From: Gemmatimonadota bacterium
Lineage (GTDB): Bacteria > Gemmatimonadota > Gemmatimonadetes > Longimicrobiales > Gaopeijiaceae
Assembly: GCA_041390105.1 (NCBI GenBank)
Contig: JAWKQO010000001.1
Location: forward strand, 248,001-312,000
Direction: 5' to 3'
Length of the DNA: 64,000 bases
The notes below the pieces were generated by a model that ran no database searches, was not told where the DNA came from, and saw nothing but the letters and a program-made list of their open reading frames with translations. Positions within the stretch are counted from its first letter, which is position 1, and each line of letters begins with the position of its first letter. The position numbers and the translations under genes were made by a program. Shown piece after piece: positions 51,171 to 60,513 of this stretch.

Positions 51171-52271
51171 ATGAAAGCAGTCCGCGTTGCCGCCCTGGTC
51201 GGCCTGGCCCTGCTGCCGGCCGCGCACCTGGCCGGGCAGGAAGCGACTGGCCGGGCCGGCGCCGTCACGATCGGCGGACGCCTGCACACCCAGTTCGCCA
51301 CCACCTCCGTCGACGACGGTCCACCTGCCGACATCTTCCAGCGTCGTGCGCGGCTCGAGGTCGACATTCGGCTGGGGGATCGGCTCGACGCGCGAGTCAT
51401 GCCGGACTTCGCGGGAGGACGCACCGCGCTGCAGGACGCCTACCTGCGGTTCCGGGTGGCGCCGGCGCTGCGCTTCTCGTTGGGACAGTTCAAGCGCGCC
51501 TTCGATCTCTTCGAGCTGGACTCCAGCACGGAGCTTCCCCTGGTCGAGCGCGACGGGCGCATCCCGGGCTTGTCGGATTGTCCCGGTGTCGGGAGCATCT
51601 GCTCCTACAGCCGTCTGACGGAGGATCTGGGCTTCGCTGGACGGGATGCCGGTGTGCGTCTGGACGGACGCCTGACCGAGACCGTCTCCTACGAGGCCAC
51701 CATCACCAATGGTGAGGGCATCAACGTCCGGGACGTCAACGAGGGGAAGTCCTACTCTGCCCGCGTGACGGTGGCGGCTACCGACCGCTTGGCGGTGGGG
51801 ATCGGCGCTGCACTGCACGACTACTTCTTCGATACGCCCACGGCGGAGACGGACTATGCCACGGCGCTGTCCGTGGACGCGAAGCTGGGCCGGTACCGGA
51901 GGGGGCCCCTCCTGATGGGATCCCTGGTCTGGGGGGACAACTGGCTCCTGGCCGAGGACGCGGGCGACACCCCGCCCCGTTTCCTTACCGCCCAGATCCT
52001 GGGCGCCTGGTACCAGCCGATGGCCAACGAGGACGGCCTGTTGGCGGGCTTCGAGCCCATGGCCCGCTTGAGTCTCGGGGATCCGGATGGGGACAGCGCC
52101 GATGATGGCGGGATCCTCTTCACGCCCGGGCTGCACGTGTACTTCCGCAATGCCTTCTGCGAGGGCGCCGGCTGCAGCCGGAACCGCCTGGGCGTGAACC
52201 TGGACATCTACTCGCCGAGCCAGGGGTCCACGCAAACATCGCTCAAGATCATGAGCTACTTGTACTTCTGA
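51171..52271 (+). CDS. Outer-membrane porin (phosphate-selective porin O/P-like)
   Basis: 366 aa. Signal peptide ending AAHLAGQ; then a beta-barrel pattern opening with VTIGGRLHTQFATTSVDDGP and containing FQRRARLEVDIRLGDRLDAR, LRFSLGQFKRAFDLFELDSS and a terminal aromatic (MSYLYF), as outer-membrane proteins need. The RARL...G motif and layout resemble OprO/OprP porins; selectivity for phosphate is not shown. ATG 51171 is chosen to start at the signal peptide; upstream starts add 18 residues. A terminator follows at 52291. Confidence 0.87.
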   Translation: MKAVRVAALVGLALLPAAHLAGQEATGRAGAVTIGGRLHTQFATTSVDDGPPADIFQRRARLEVDIRLGDRLDARVMPDFAGGRTALQDAYLRFRVAPALRFSLGQFKRAFDLFELDSSTELPLVERDGRIPGLSDCPGVGSICSYSRLTEDLGFAGRDAGVRLDGRLTETVSYEATITNGEGINVRDVNEGKSYSARVTVAATDRLAVGIGAALHDYFFDTPTAETDYATALSVDAKLGRYRRGPLLMGSLVWGDNWLLAEDAGDTPPRFLTAQILGAWYQPMANEDGLLAGFEPMARLSLGDPDGDSADDGGILFTPGLHVYFRNAFCEGAGCSRNRLGVNLDIYSPSQGSTQTSLKIMSYLYF

Positions 52272-52290
52272 GGTCCTGACCCGCCTTCGG

Positions 52291-52319
52291 CGCGAGGGGG
52301 GCGGCCAGCCCCCCTCGCG
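52291..52319 (+). terminator. Intrinsic terminator after the porin gene
   Basis: A perfect 12-base stem (CGCGAGGGGGGC / GCCCCCCTCGCG) with a five-base loop, 19 bases after the porin stop. Only TT follows, so the U-tract is poor; it may still stop or stabilise the transcript. Confidence 0.6.
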
Positions 52320-52432
52320 TTGACACGCGCCGCGACCCCCCGCGACTTTTACCGGCTCCGGTCGAGTGGACCCAGGTCCCCGCCGGGGCCATCGGTCATC
52401 GTACCTCGTTCGAGCGCGCAGACGGGCGGTCC

Positions 52433-54052
52433 ATGTTCAACACCCTGCAGGCACGCATTCTGGTCATCCTCGCGGCGGTCGCCATCGCCGGGGGCTACCT
52501 CTTCACGCGCGGGCTCAAGCTGGGCCTCGACCTCCAGGGCGGGATGCACCTCGCGCTCGAGGTCGACGACCCCAACGGCACGCTTTCGTCGGACGCCAAG
52601 GCCGACCTGATTGAGCGGGCGGAGCGGATCATCCGCACCCGGATCGACCAGTTCGGCGTCGAGGAGCCGCTGATCCAGCGCGTGGGTCAGGAGCGCCTCA
52701 TCGTGGAGCTGGCGGGAATCACCGACGAGGACCGGGCCAAGGGCATCATCCAGCAGTCGGCCTTCCTCGAGTGGAAGCTGGTGCTGGCCACCGATGAGGT
52801 GGAATCGGTGTTGCCCCGGATCGATCGGCAGATCGTGGCCGCACTGGGCGAGGAGGCGCTGCGGGAGATGGGACGGGCCGTGGAGGATGAGCCGTCCTCC
52901 ATCGAGCAGCTCCTCTTCGGTGGGGACTCGGCCGCCGCCGACAGCGCCGCGGTAGTGGACTCGGTCCAGGCCGCCACTCCTGCGGAAGCGCAGGCCCCCA
53001 ACCTGCGGCCGTTCACCTCGCTGTTGGCGCGGGGCGATCAGCCCGGTACCTACCTGGTCCAGGCCGAGGATCTCGACGTGGCCAAACGGTTCCTGGCCCT
53101 GCCCGAGGTTCAGCGGGCGCTCCCTCGGGACGTGACCCTGCAGTGGGGATGGGAGCCCGTAGGTGTGGGGACGCGCACCTACTACGAGCTCTATGTCCTG
53201 GAGCGGGAGGCCTTCCTGACCGGTGACATGCTGGACGACGCCATCGCGCAGCGCGATCCGCAGTACCAGCGTCCCATCGTGATCTTCGACCTCAATCGCC
53301 GCGGTGGGCGCGCCTTCGGTCGCGTGACCGGTGAGCACATCGGGGATCGCATCGCCATCGTGTTGGACAACGAGGTGGTGTCCGCCCCCACGGTCCAGGA
53401 CCGAATCAACCAGCGCGGCCAGATCGACCTGGCCGGCGCTCCCATGGAAGAGGCCCGTGACCTGGCGTTGGTGCTGCGGGCCGGCGCGCTGCCGGCGCCG
53501 CTCCGCATCATCGAGGAGCGCCGGGTGGGCCCTTCGCTGGGACAGGACTCCATCGATCAGGGCAAGCTGGCGGGACTGGTGGGCATCGCCGCGGTCGTTG
53601 CCATCGTGATCGGGTACTATCATCTGGCCGGTCTGTTGGCGGTGATGGCGCTGGGCGTCTACGTGATCCTGGTCCTCGGGGGCCTGGCCGGTTTTGGCGC
53701 CACCCTGACCTTGCCGGGGATCGCCGGGATGATCCTCTCCATCGGTATGGCCGTCGATGCCAACGTGTTGATCTTCGAGCGTATCCGAGAGGAGCTCGAC
53801 GCGGGCCGCACGCCCCGGCTCGCAGTGGATGAGGGCTTCGCACATGCCCTCTCCGCCATCGTGGACGCCAACGTGACCACGCTGATCACCGCCTTGATCC
53901 TGTTCCAGTTCGGAACGGGGCCGGTGCAGGGTTTCGCCGTGACGCTGTCGATCGGCATCCTGGCCTCCTTCTTCTCCGCCATCTACGTGACGCGCACCTT
54001 CTTCATGCTGTACATGAAGGGGAAGAAGGGCGCCGAAGCCATCAGCATCTGA
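52433..54052 (+). CDS. secD: Protein translocase subunit SecD
   Basis: 539 aa, six TM helices and the large periplasmic P1 domain. LGLDLQGGMHLALEVDDPNG at the N-terminus, then LIQRVGQERLIVELAGITDE, and the C-terminal MILSIGMAVDANVLIFERIR with the conserved SecD D and R positions. It pulls proteins through SecYEG using the proton gradient, with SecF. ATG 52433. First gene of a ten-gene operon reaching 62923. Confidence 0.97.
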   Translation: MFNTLQARILVILAAVAIAGGYLFTRGLKLGLDLQGGMHLALEVDDPNGTLSSDAKADLIERAERIIRTRIDQFGVEEPLIQRVGQERLIVELAGITDEDRAKGIIQQSAFLEWKLVLATDEVESVLPRIDRQIVAALGEEALREMGRAVEDEPSSIEQLLFGGDSAAADSAAVVDSVQAATPAEAQAPNLRPFTSLLARGDQPGTYLVQAEDLDVAKRFLALPEVQRALPRDVTLQWGWEPVGVGTRTYYELYVLEREAFLTGDMLDDAIAQRDPQYQRPIVIFDLNRRGGRAFGRVTGEHIGDRIAIVLDNEVVSAPTVQDRINQRGQIDLAGAPMEEARDLALVLRAGALPAPLRIIEERRVGPSLGQDSIDQGKLAGLVGIAAVVAIVIGYYHLAGLLAVMALGVYVILVLGGLAGFGATLTLPGIAGMILSIGMAVDANVLIFERIREELDAGRTPRLAVDEGFAHALSAIVDANVTTLITALILFQFGTGPVQGFAVTLSIGILASFFSAIYVTRTFFMLYMKGKKGAEAISI

Positions 54053-54065
54053 GACGGCCCCGACC

Positions 54066-55049
54066 ATGAGACTCTTTCGCAACGCCGACTACAAGTTCAT
54101 CGAGCAGCGCCGCAAGGCGTATGTGATCTCCGCCGTCGCGATCCTCATCGGGGTCGTGGGGATGGGGATCAACCTCGCGTCGCTGGGCTCTTGGCTGAAT
54201 TACGGGGTGGACTTCACCGGCGGGACGCTGGTGGAGGTGCGCTTTCAGCAGCCGACGGACGTGGCCGCCGTGCGCAGCGCCCTGGGCACGATGAATCCAT
54301 CGATCACGCGCTTCGGGAGCGACAACGACTTCACCGTGCGCGTGCCGCTGCCTGAGGACGGCGACATCCAGGACGTGGAGGCGAGCATCCGCGCGGGTCT
54401 GGATCCGGCGTTCGGGGCGGGGACCTACGAGGTGCTCCGCACCGAGGGGGTGGGTCCGAAGATCGGCGGCGAGCTCCAGCGCAAAGCAGCGGGAGCCATC
54501 CTGTTCTCGTTCCTCCTGACGCTGATCTACCTCGCGTTCCGCTTCGAGTGGCGTTTCGGGGTGGCTGCCGTCATCGCGACCGCGCACGACATCCTGATCA
54601 CGCTGGGCGCGCTCGCGCTCTTCCGGGTCGAGATCGCGCTCGCGACCGTGGCGGCGATCCTCACCATCGTGGGGTACTCGCTCAACGACACGATCATCGT
54701 CTTCGACCGCATCCGCGAGAACCAGAACAAGCGGGGCGCCAAGAAGCAGGATCAGATCGAGCTGGTCAATCGGTCGATCAACGAGACGCTGCCGCGCACG
54801 GTCATGACCTCGATGACCACGCTGATCGTGTTGTTCGCGCTCCTGCTCCTGGGCGGGCCGGTGATTCGCGACTTCACCTTGGTGCTGATTCTGGGCATCG
54901 TGGTGGGAACCTACTCCTCCATCTTCGTGGCCTCCCCGGCGCTGATCGAGATCCGCCAGCGCTACGGGGACGGCGGAGATGCCGACAAGCGGAAACGCGA
55001 GCGCCAGCGCAAGCGTCAGCAGGAGGAAGCGCTGACCGCGGCGGTCTGA
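54066..55049 (+). CDS. secF: Protein translocase subunit SecF
   Basis: 327 aa, usual for SecF. GVDFTGGTLVEVRFQQPTDV, GPKIGGELQRKAAGAILFSF, IVGYSLNDTIIVFDRIRENQ and TSMTTLIVLFALLLLGG are the family blocks. The C-terminus is a basic cytoplasmic tail rich in Lys/Arg/Gln. 13 bases after secD and two before tatD. Confidence 0.97.
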   Translation: MRLFRNADYKFIEQRRKAYVISAVAILIGVVGMGINLASLGSWLNYGVDFTGGTLVEVRFQQPTDVAAVRSALGTMNPSITRFGSDNDFTVRVPLPEDGDIQDVEASIRAGLDPAFGAGTYEVLRTEGVGPKIGGELQRKAAGAILFSFLLTLIYLAFRFEWRFGVAAVIATAHDILITLGALALFRVEIALATVAAILTIVGYSLNDTIIVFDRIRENQNKRGAKKQDQIELVNRSINETLPRTVMTSMTTLIVLFALLLLGGPVIRDFTLVLILGIVVGTYSSIFVASPALIEIRQRYGDGGDADKRKRERQRKRQQEEALTAAV

Positions 55050-55051
55050 GC

Positions 55052-55894
55052 GTGCCGGTGGACGCGCAGCGCGGAGCCTCGGACGGGCCGTTCCGGGGCT
55101 CCGTTGCTTTTCCACTCACCGACAGCCACTGCCACCTCAGCGCGGATGCCTTCGGCGCGGACCTCGGTCCCGTGTTGCAACGCGCGCGCGATGCCGGCGT
55201 GGCGCGAATCGTCACGATCGCTTCCGATGCGGACGACGCTCGGGCGGCCCTGGCGCTGGCGCGGGAAGCGGTGGGTGTCTGGGGTACGGTGGGCGTCCAT
55301 CCGCATGCCGTAGCCGAGGCGGAGCTCGAGCGTGACCTGCCGCGCCTCCGGGAGTTGGCGGGGCAGGGGGAAGCCGTGGCGATTGGGGAGACCGGACTCG
55401 ACTTCCACTACGACAACGCCCCGCGCGAAGCGCAGCTTCGGTGGCTCGAGGCACATCTCCACCTGGCGGCGGACAGCGGCCTGCCGTTGGTCGTGCATTC
55501 CCGCAAGGCGGACGACGACACGATGACGCTCGTCCGAGAGGCCCGCGCTCTGGGCGTGCGGGGCGTGCTGCATTGCTTCACGGGAGGTGAGGCTCTGCTG
55601 GAGGCGGCTCTGGAGGCCGGCTGGTACCTGGGCTACGGCGGCATCGCCACGTTCAGGAACTTCAGCGGCCACGAGTTGCTGTGCCGCGTCCCGGAGGATC
55701 GACTGTTGATCGAGACCGACGCACCCTATCTGGCGCCCGTTCCCATGAGGGGGAAGCGCAACGAGCCGGCGTTCCTTCCCTATGCGCTGGAGCGGATCGC
55801 GGAGGTGCGGGGGGTGCGCGCGGACGACCTGGCGCGCCATACGAGTGCCAATGCCGCTCGCTTGTTCGGGCTGCCCCCCCTGGAGGAGGCGTGA
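55052..55894 (+). CDS. tatD: TatD family metal-dependent deoxyribonuclease
   Basis: 280 aa. LTDSHCHLSADAFGADL with the metal-binding HxH, TVGVHPHAVAEAEL, AIGETGLDFHYDNAPREAQL with Glu and Asp, LVVHSRKADDDTM, GVLHCFTGGEALLEAALEAG and LLIETDAPYLAPVPMRG are all present. TatD enzymes are 3'-5' exo-DNases/RNases involved in DNA quality control. GTG 55052 or 55058 are both possible starts. Its stop overlaps mutL (GTGA). Confidence 0.94.
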   Translation: MPVDAQRGASDGPFRGSVAFPLTDSHCHLSADAFGADLGPVLQRARDAGVARIVTIASDADDARAALALAREAVGVWGTVGVHPHAVAEAELERDLPRLRELAGQGEAVAIGETGLDFHYDNAPREAQLRWLEAHLHLAADSGLPLVVHSRKADDDTMTLVREARALGVRGVLHCFTGGEALLEAALEAGWYLGYGGIATFRNFSGHELLCRVPEDRLLIETDAPYLAPVPMRGKRNEPAFLPYALERIAEVRGVRADDLARHTSANAARLFGLPPLEEA

Positions 55895-57645
55895 GCGGCG
55901 GCCCGCGGCGACGCGTGCATGTCCTTCCCGATGCGGTGGCCAGCCAGATCGCCGCCGGAGAGGTCGTCGAGCGTCCGGCATCGGTGGTCAAGGAGTTGGT
56001 GGAGAACGCACTCGATGCCGGCGCCGAACGGATCCGGGTGGAGCTGGCCGGTGGTGGAAAGCAACGAATCCGGGTGAGCGACGACGGCAGCGGGATGGGT
56101 CGCGAAGACGCCCTCCTCTCGCTGGATCGCCACGCCACCAGCAAGATCGACGAAGCGGCCGACCTGGTCGGTGTCCGGACCTTCGGTTTCCGGGGGGAGG
56201 CGCTCCCCTCCATCCTGTCCGTCTCCGACTTCGTGCTGGAGACGGCCGACGCGTCGGACGATCCCGGGACCCGAATCGTGGGACGGGCCGGTCGGATCGT
56301 CGACGTCTCTGATTTTGCCCGCCAGCGGGGCACGTCCGTGGAGGTGCGGAGGCTGTTCTTCAACGCTCCGGCCCGGGCCAAGTTCCTCAAATCCGTCAGC
56401 GCGGAGACGCGCGCCGTGATGGAGGTGCTCACTCCGCTGGTGTTGGCGCATCCTCCCGTGCAGCTGCAGATCCTCTCGGGCGACCGCCTGCTACTCGATG
56501 CCCCTGCTGCCAGCGATCTGGGCCCGCGATTGGCGGCTCTCTGGGGCGAAGAGGCAGCGGCAGAGCTGATCCCCGTGGCGGGCTCGGCGTCCGGTGTCGA
56601 TCTCTGGGGCTTGATTCAACGGCCAGATCGAGCGGCGCCCGGGTTCCGGCGGGTCCATCTTTTTGTGAATGGCCGTCCCGTGCGCGACGCCCGACTGGTT
56701 CGGGCCGCGGACCGGGGATACGCCACGACCATCCCGGAGCGGGCTCGACCGTGGTTGTTCCTGTTCCTGCGTGTGCCCGGCGACCTCGTGGACGTCAACG
56801 TCCATCCCACCAAGTCGGAGGTGCGCTTCCGCGAGCCGGGTCCGCTCGAGGCCCTGCTGGAGGAGACGGTGCGCTCCACGCTCGCCACTGCGGAGAGCTC
56901 CGCGTCGCTGGGACGACGCCAGAGCCCGCCGGCGGCCGTACGGGAACCCCCGCCGTCGAGGCCGTCGCCTGAAGCGGGGGGGCGGGAGCAGATGGCGCTG
57001 TTCCTCGCGGGTGGAGCGAGCGCTCCGCCCGCCAGCGAGCCGGCGGCCGAGCCCCGCTTCGCCGTGGGAGCGCCCGTGCATGTGTGGCAGGCGCTCGATA
57101 CCTACCTGTTCGTTGCGACGCGCGACGAAGTGCTGATCGTCGACCAACATTCGGCGCACGAGCGTGTTCTGTTCGAGCGTCTGATGAACGACTTCGGGGC
57201 CGGGGGCGTGGTGGGCCAACGATTGCTCTTTCCCTTGACCATGCGCTTGACTCCGCCCGAGCTCGAGCAGGTGTTGACCCTCGCCAGCTTGTTCGAGCGT
57301 GCGGGGTTCCAGGTGGAGCCTTTCGGTACGGACACCGTGATCGTGCACGCGGTCCCCAACCCCCATCCCTACTTCGATGCGGAGCGGTGTTTCCGGGAGA
57401 TGGTGCGCGAGCTCACCGAGGGCTCCGAGCTCGTGCGCGCGGCCCGCAACCAACACGAGCGGATCGCCATGACCTTCGCATGCAAGGGCGCCATCAAGGC
57501 CGGCCAGCGCCTGGACGCGCGGGAGATGCGGGAGCTCATCGACCAGCTCTTTGCCACAGAGCTCCCGCATCACGACGTGCATGGTCGGCCCACCGTGGTG
57601 CGCCTCTCCGCCGTCGAGCTGGCGCGTCGCTTCGGACGCGGGTGA
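55891..57645 (+). CDS. mutL: DNA mismatch repair protein MutL
   Basis: 584 aa. N-terminal GHKL ATPase: ASQIAAGEVVERPASVVKEL, VENALDAGAERI, DDGSGM, RHATSKI and GFRGEALPSI; transducer with VNVHPTKSEVRF. After a Pro-rich linker (~residues 335-375) the C-terminal domain holds DQHSAHERVLFERL (endonuclease motif DQHAxxExxxxE with A to S) and FGR at the end. The motif ACKGAIKAG is recognisable, but CPHGRP reads DVHGRP, so the zinc-site Cys is replaced by Asp. GTG start has GGAGGAG upstream and overlaps tatD. Confidence 0.97.
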   Translation: MSGGPRRRVHVLPDAVASQIAAGEVVERPASVVKELVENALDAGAERIRVELAGGGKQRIRVSDDGSGMGREDALLSLDRHATSKIDEAADLVGVRTFGFRGEALPSILSVSDFVLETADASDDPGTRIVGRAGRIVDVSDFARQRGTSVEVRRLFFNAPARAKFLKSVSAETRAVMEVLTPLVLAHPPVQLQILSGDRLLLDAPAASDLGPRLAALWGEEAAAELIPVAGSASGVDLWGLIQRPDRAAPGFRRVHLFVNGRPVRDARLVRAADRGYATTIPERARPWLFLFLRVPGDLVDVNVHPTKSEVRFREPGPLEALLEETVRSTLATAESSASLGRRQSPPAAVREPPPSRPSPEAGGREQMALFLAGGASAPPASEPAAEPRFAVGAPVHVWQALDTYLFVATRDEVLIVDQHSAHERVLFERLMNDFGAGGVVGQRLLFPLTMRLTPPELEQVLTLASLFERAGFQVEPFGTDTVIVHAVPNPHPYFDAERCFREMVRELTEGSELVRAARNQHERIAMTFACKGAIKAGQRLDAREMRELIDQLFATELPHHDVHGRPTVVRLSAVELARRFGRG

Positions 57646-58595
57646 CTTCCCGACCGCGCTCGCCTGTGCCCGTGGTGCTGGGACCCACCGCCTCGGGAAA
57701 GACCGCGCTTTCGCTGCGGCTCGCGGAGCTCTGGGATGGCGAGATCGTGTCGATGGATTCGCGCCAGGTGTACCGTGGACTCGATATCGGCACCGACAAG
57801 GTGTCCCTGTCCGATCGGGCGCGAGCCCCGCACCACGGGCTCGATCTGGTCGGTGCCAACGAAACGTACAGTGCGGGGCGCTTCGCCCGCGAAGCCCGAC
57901 GGTGGATCGCCGACATCCAGGCGCGCGGCCGCATCCCCATCCTCGTCGGCGGCACGGGCTTCTTTCTGAAGGCGCTGACCGAGCCCATGTTCGAGGAGCC
58001 GCCGATCGACGCCGGTCGGCGGGACCGACTGCGGACGTGGCTGGTCTCGGCAGACGTGGAGACGTTGGGCCGCTGGGCCGACGCGCTCGATCCGGAGCGT
58101 GCGCCCCTGGCGCGGGCCGGGGGGCGGCAGCGGCTGCAACGCCTCGTCGAAGTGGCGCTGCTCACGGGCCAGCCCCTCAGTTACTGGCACCGGCGCCGGG
58201 CGGGTACGGCGGAGCCCCTGGCCCCCTGGATCATCCTGCTCGAGCTTCCCCGCGACGAGATGGACCGGCGCATCGGGGACCGCGTCCGCCGGATGCGGGA
58301 CCGAGGTCTGCTCGAAGAGGTGCAGGCGCTGCGGGCAGCCGGCTACCGACGGGGGGACCCCGGACTCTCGGGCACGGGGTATCGCGAGATCTATGATGTC
58401 CTGGACGGCAGCATCGACCTGGAGGACGCACTGGACGAGATGACACGGCAGACGCGCCGCTACGCGCGCCGACAGCTTACGTGGTTCCGCCACCAGTTGC
58501 CGCCCGTGGCGCTGCGGGTGGATGCCACCCTGCCGCTCTCCGCGCAGGTGGAGACAGTGGCGGCGGCGTGGCGCGCAGTGGAGGAAGTCGGGTGA
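57642..58595 (+). CDS. miaA: tRNA dimethylallyltransferase
   Basis: 317 aa. VVLGPTASGKTALSLRLAEL is the P-loop, SMDSRQVYRGLDIGTDKVSL the substrate loop, GLDLVGANETYSAGRFAREA and ILVGGTGFFLKALTEPMF follow. It adds the dimethylallyl group to A37 of UNN-reading tRNAs. GTG start overlaps the mutL stop, repeating the mutL-miaA adjacency known from many bacteria. Confidence 0.97.
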   Translation: MTSRPRSPVPVVLGPTASGKTALSLRLAELWDGEIVSMDSRQVYRGLDIGTDKVSLSDRARAPHHGLDLVGANETYSAGRFAREARRWIADIQARGRIPILVGGTGFFLKALTEPMFEEPPIDAGRRDRLRTWLVSADVETLGRWADALDPERAPLARAGGRQRLQRLVEVALLTGQPLSYWHRRRAGTAEPLAPWIILLELPRDEMDRRIGDRVRRMRDRGLLEEVQALRAAGYRRGDPGLSGTGYREIYDVLDGSIDLEDALDEMTRQTRRYARRQLTWFRHQLPPVALRVDATLPLSAQVETVAAAWRAVEEVG

Positions 58596-59731
58596 GAATC
58601 GGGATCAGCTGCTACCCGACCTACGGGGGATCCGGCGCCATGGCGACCGAGCTCGGCCTCAAGCTGGCCGACCACGGCCATGAGGTGCATATCGTCTCCT
58701 ATGCGCAGCCGTTTCGCCTGAGCGCGTTCCACGAGCGTGTGTTCTTCCATGAGGTCGATGTGGCGGAGTATCCGCTTTTCGAATACCCGCCCTACTCCCT
58801 GGCTCTGGCCGTGGCACTCGAAGACATCGCCGAGCGCTACGAACTGGACCTGATCCATGCCCACTACGCCATCCCGCACGCTGCATCGGCCTGGATCGCG
58901 CAGGAGATGATGGGGAAAGCGGGGCCGCGCATCGTGACCACGCTGCACGGGACCGATATCACGCTTGTGGGCATGCAGCCCTCCTACAAGACCATCACGC
59001 GCTTTTCCATCCTGAAGTCCGACGGCCTGACGGCGGTGTCCGAATTCCTGCGCCGGGAAACGGTCACGCACTTCCAGGTGCCGGAGGAGCGCATCCGCGT
59101 CATCCCCAACTTCGTCGATCCGGCGATCTTCCATCCCGATCACAAGCCCTGCCATCGGGCCAGCCTGGCACCCGGGGGCGAGCCCATCCTGATGCACGTC
59201 TCGAACTTCCGACCCGTCAAGCGCGTGGTGGACGTGGTGGAGATCTTCGCGCGGGTGCGGGAGAAGCGTCCGCTACGCCTGGTCCTGGTTGGAGACGGGC
59301 CCGACCGGGTGCGCGCGGAGCAGCGGGCACGCGAGTTGGGCGTGGACGACGGCGTGATGTTCCTGGGCAAGCACGCGACCGTGGAGGAGTTGCTGTCCTG
59401 CGCCGACGTGTTCCTGCTACCCAGCGAGACGGAGTCGTTCGGGCTGGCTGCTTTGGAGGCCATGGCCAGCGGTGCGCCCGTGGTCGCGACACGGGTGGGC
59501 GGCATTCCTGAACTGGTTCCCGACGGGGAGGCCGGCTTCCTGCTCGAGCTCGGAGACGTCGAGGGGATGGCCGATGCCGTGAAGACGCTGCTGGACGACA
59601 GCGAGACCGCGCAGCGCATGAGGGCGGCGGCCCGCGCGGTCGCGGTGGAGCGCTTCTCGGCCGCGCGCGTGGTTCCGGAGTACGAGGCGTTCTACGCGGA
59701 CGTTCTGGGCACGAAAGGAGCCGAACGGTGA
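58592..59731 (+). CDS. bshA: N-acetyl-alpha-D-glucosaminyl L-malate synthase BshA (bacillithiol pathway)
   Basis: 379 aa GT4 enzyme with BshA-specific segments: RIGISCYPTYGGSGAMATEL, GHEVHIVSYAQPFRL, LIHAHYAIPHAASAWIAQEM, TTLHGTDITLVG, ESFGLAALEAMASGAPVVAT. It joins UDP-GlcNAc and L-malate, the first step to bacillithiol. bshB and bshC are not in the window. GTG start with GGAGGAA seven bases upstream overlaps the miaA stop. BshA outside Firmicutes is known in Deinococcus, Bacteroidota and related groups. Confidence 0.95.
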   Translation: MRIGISCYPTYGGSGAMATELGLKLADHGHEVHIVSYAQPFRLSAFHERVFFHEVDVAEYPLFEYPPYSLALAVALEDIAERYELDLIHAHYAIPHAASAWIAQEMMGKAGPRIVTTLHGTDITLVGMQPSYKTITRFSILKSDGLTAVSEFLRRETVTHFQVPEERIRVIPNFVDPAIFHPDHKPCHRASLAPGGEPILMHVSNFRPVKRVVDVVEIFARVREKRPLRLVLVGDGPDRVRAEQRARELGVDDGVMFLGKHATVEELLSCADVFLLPSETESFGLAALEAMASGAPVVATRVGGIPELVPDGEAGFLLELGDVEGMADAVKTLLDDSETAQRMRAAARAVAVERFSAARVVPEYEAFYADVLGTKGAER

Positions 59732-60513
59732 CCGTCTGGGAAGCGTTGTTGCTGGGGTTTGTCCAGGGTGCTACCGAGTTCCTGCCCGTCTCCAGTTCCG
59801 GTCACCTGGTGTTGGGGCAGACCCTGCTCGGGATTCGGGCCCCGGGGGTGGCGTTCGAGATCGTCGTGCATGTCGCGACGCTGCTGTCGGTGATCATCGT
59901 CTATCGCGGGCGGCTCTCGGGGCTGGCCCTGGATGCGCTGCGCGGCCGGCGCTCCGCCTGGGCCTACATCGGCTTGCTGGTGGTGGCCACCATTCCGGCT
60001 GCGCTGCTCGGACTCCGCTTCAAGGAACCCATCGAGGCGCTCTTCGAGTCGCCCGAGGCCGTGGCTGTCGCGTTCCTCGTCACCGGCGTTCTCCTCTGGA
60101 GCACGCGGCGCGCGTTGGCCAGAGGAGCCGGTGCGCACCCCGGATTGGGTTCGGCCGTAGCGATGGGGCTCGCGCAGGCGTTCGCGCTCGTTCCAGGCAT
60201 CAGTCGCTCCGGGAGCACGGTGGTGGCGGGCATCTGGTCGCGCGTCGAGCCCCATGAGGCGGCCGCCTTCTCCTTCCTCATGTCCATTCCGGCGATCGCG
60301 GGCGCGGCGGTGTTGATGTGGCCCGAGGTACAAGCGTCGGGGGCCGTAGATTGGAAACCGCTGGCCGCGGGTGGGCTTGCCGCGGCCATCACCGGTGTGT
60401 TGGCCATTCGCACGTTCGTCGCCATGCTCAAACGGGAAGCCTTCCACCGGTTCGCGCTGTACCTCTGGCCGTTGGGGCTCCTGTTCTACCTCTATCTGAA
60501 GGTCGCTGGATGA
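59728..60513 (+). CDS. uppP: Undecaprenyl-diphosphatase
   Basis: 261 aa, eight TM helices. GATEFLPVSSSGHLVLGQ and PGISRSGSTVVAG are the catalytic motifs of the BacA/UppP family, which recycles undecaprenyl pyrophosphate for cell-wall synthesis. GTG start has AAAGGAG upstream and overlaps the bshA stop. Confidence 0.97.
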   Translation: MTVWEALLLGFVQGATEFLPVSSSGHLVLGQTLLGIRAPGVAFEIVVHVATLLSVIIVYRGRLSGLALDALRGRRSAWAYIGLLVVATIPAALLGLRFKEPIEALFESPEAVAVAFLVTGVLLWSTRRALARGAGAHPGLGSAVAMGLAQAFALVPGISRSGSTVVAGIWSRVEPHEAAAFSFLMSIPAIAGAAVLMWPEVQASGAVDWKPLAAGGLAAAITGVLAIRTFVAMLKREAFHRFALYLWPLGLLFYLYLKVAG

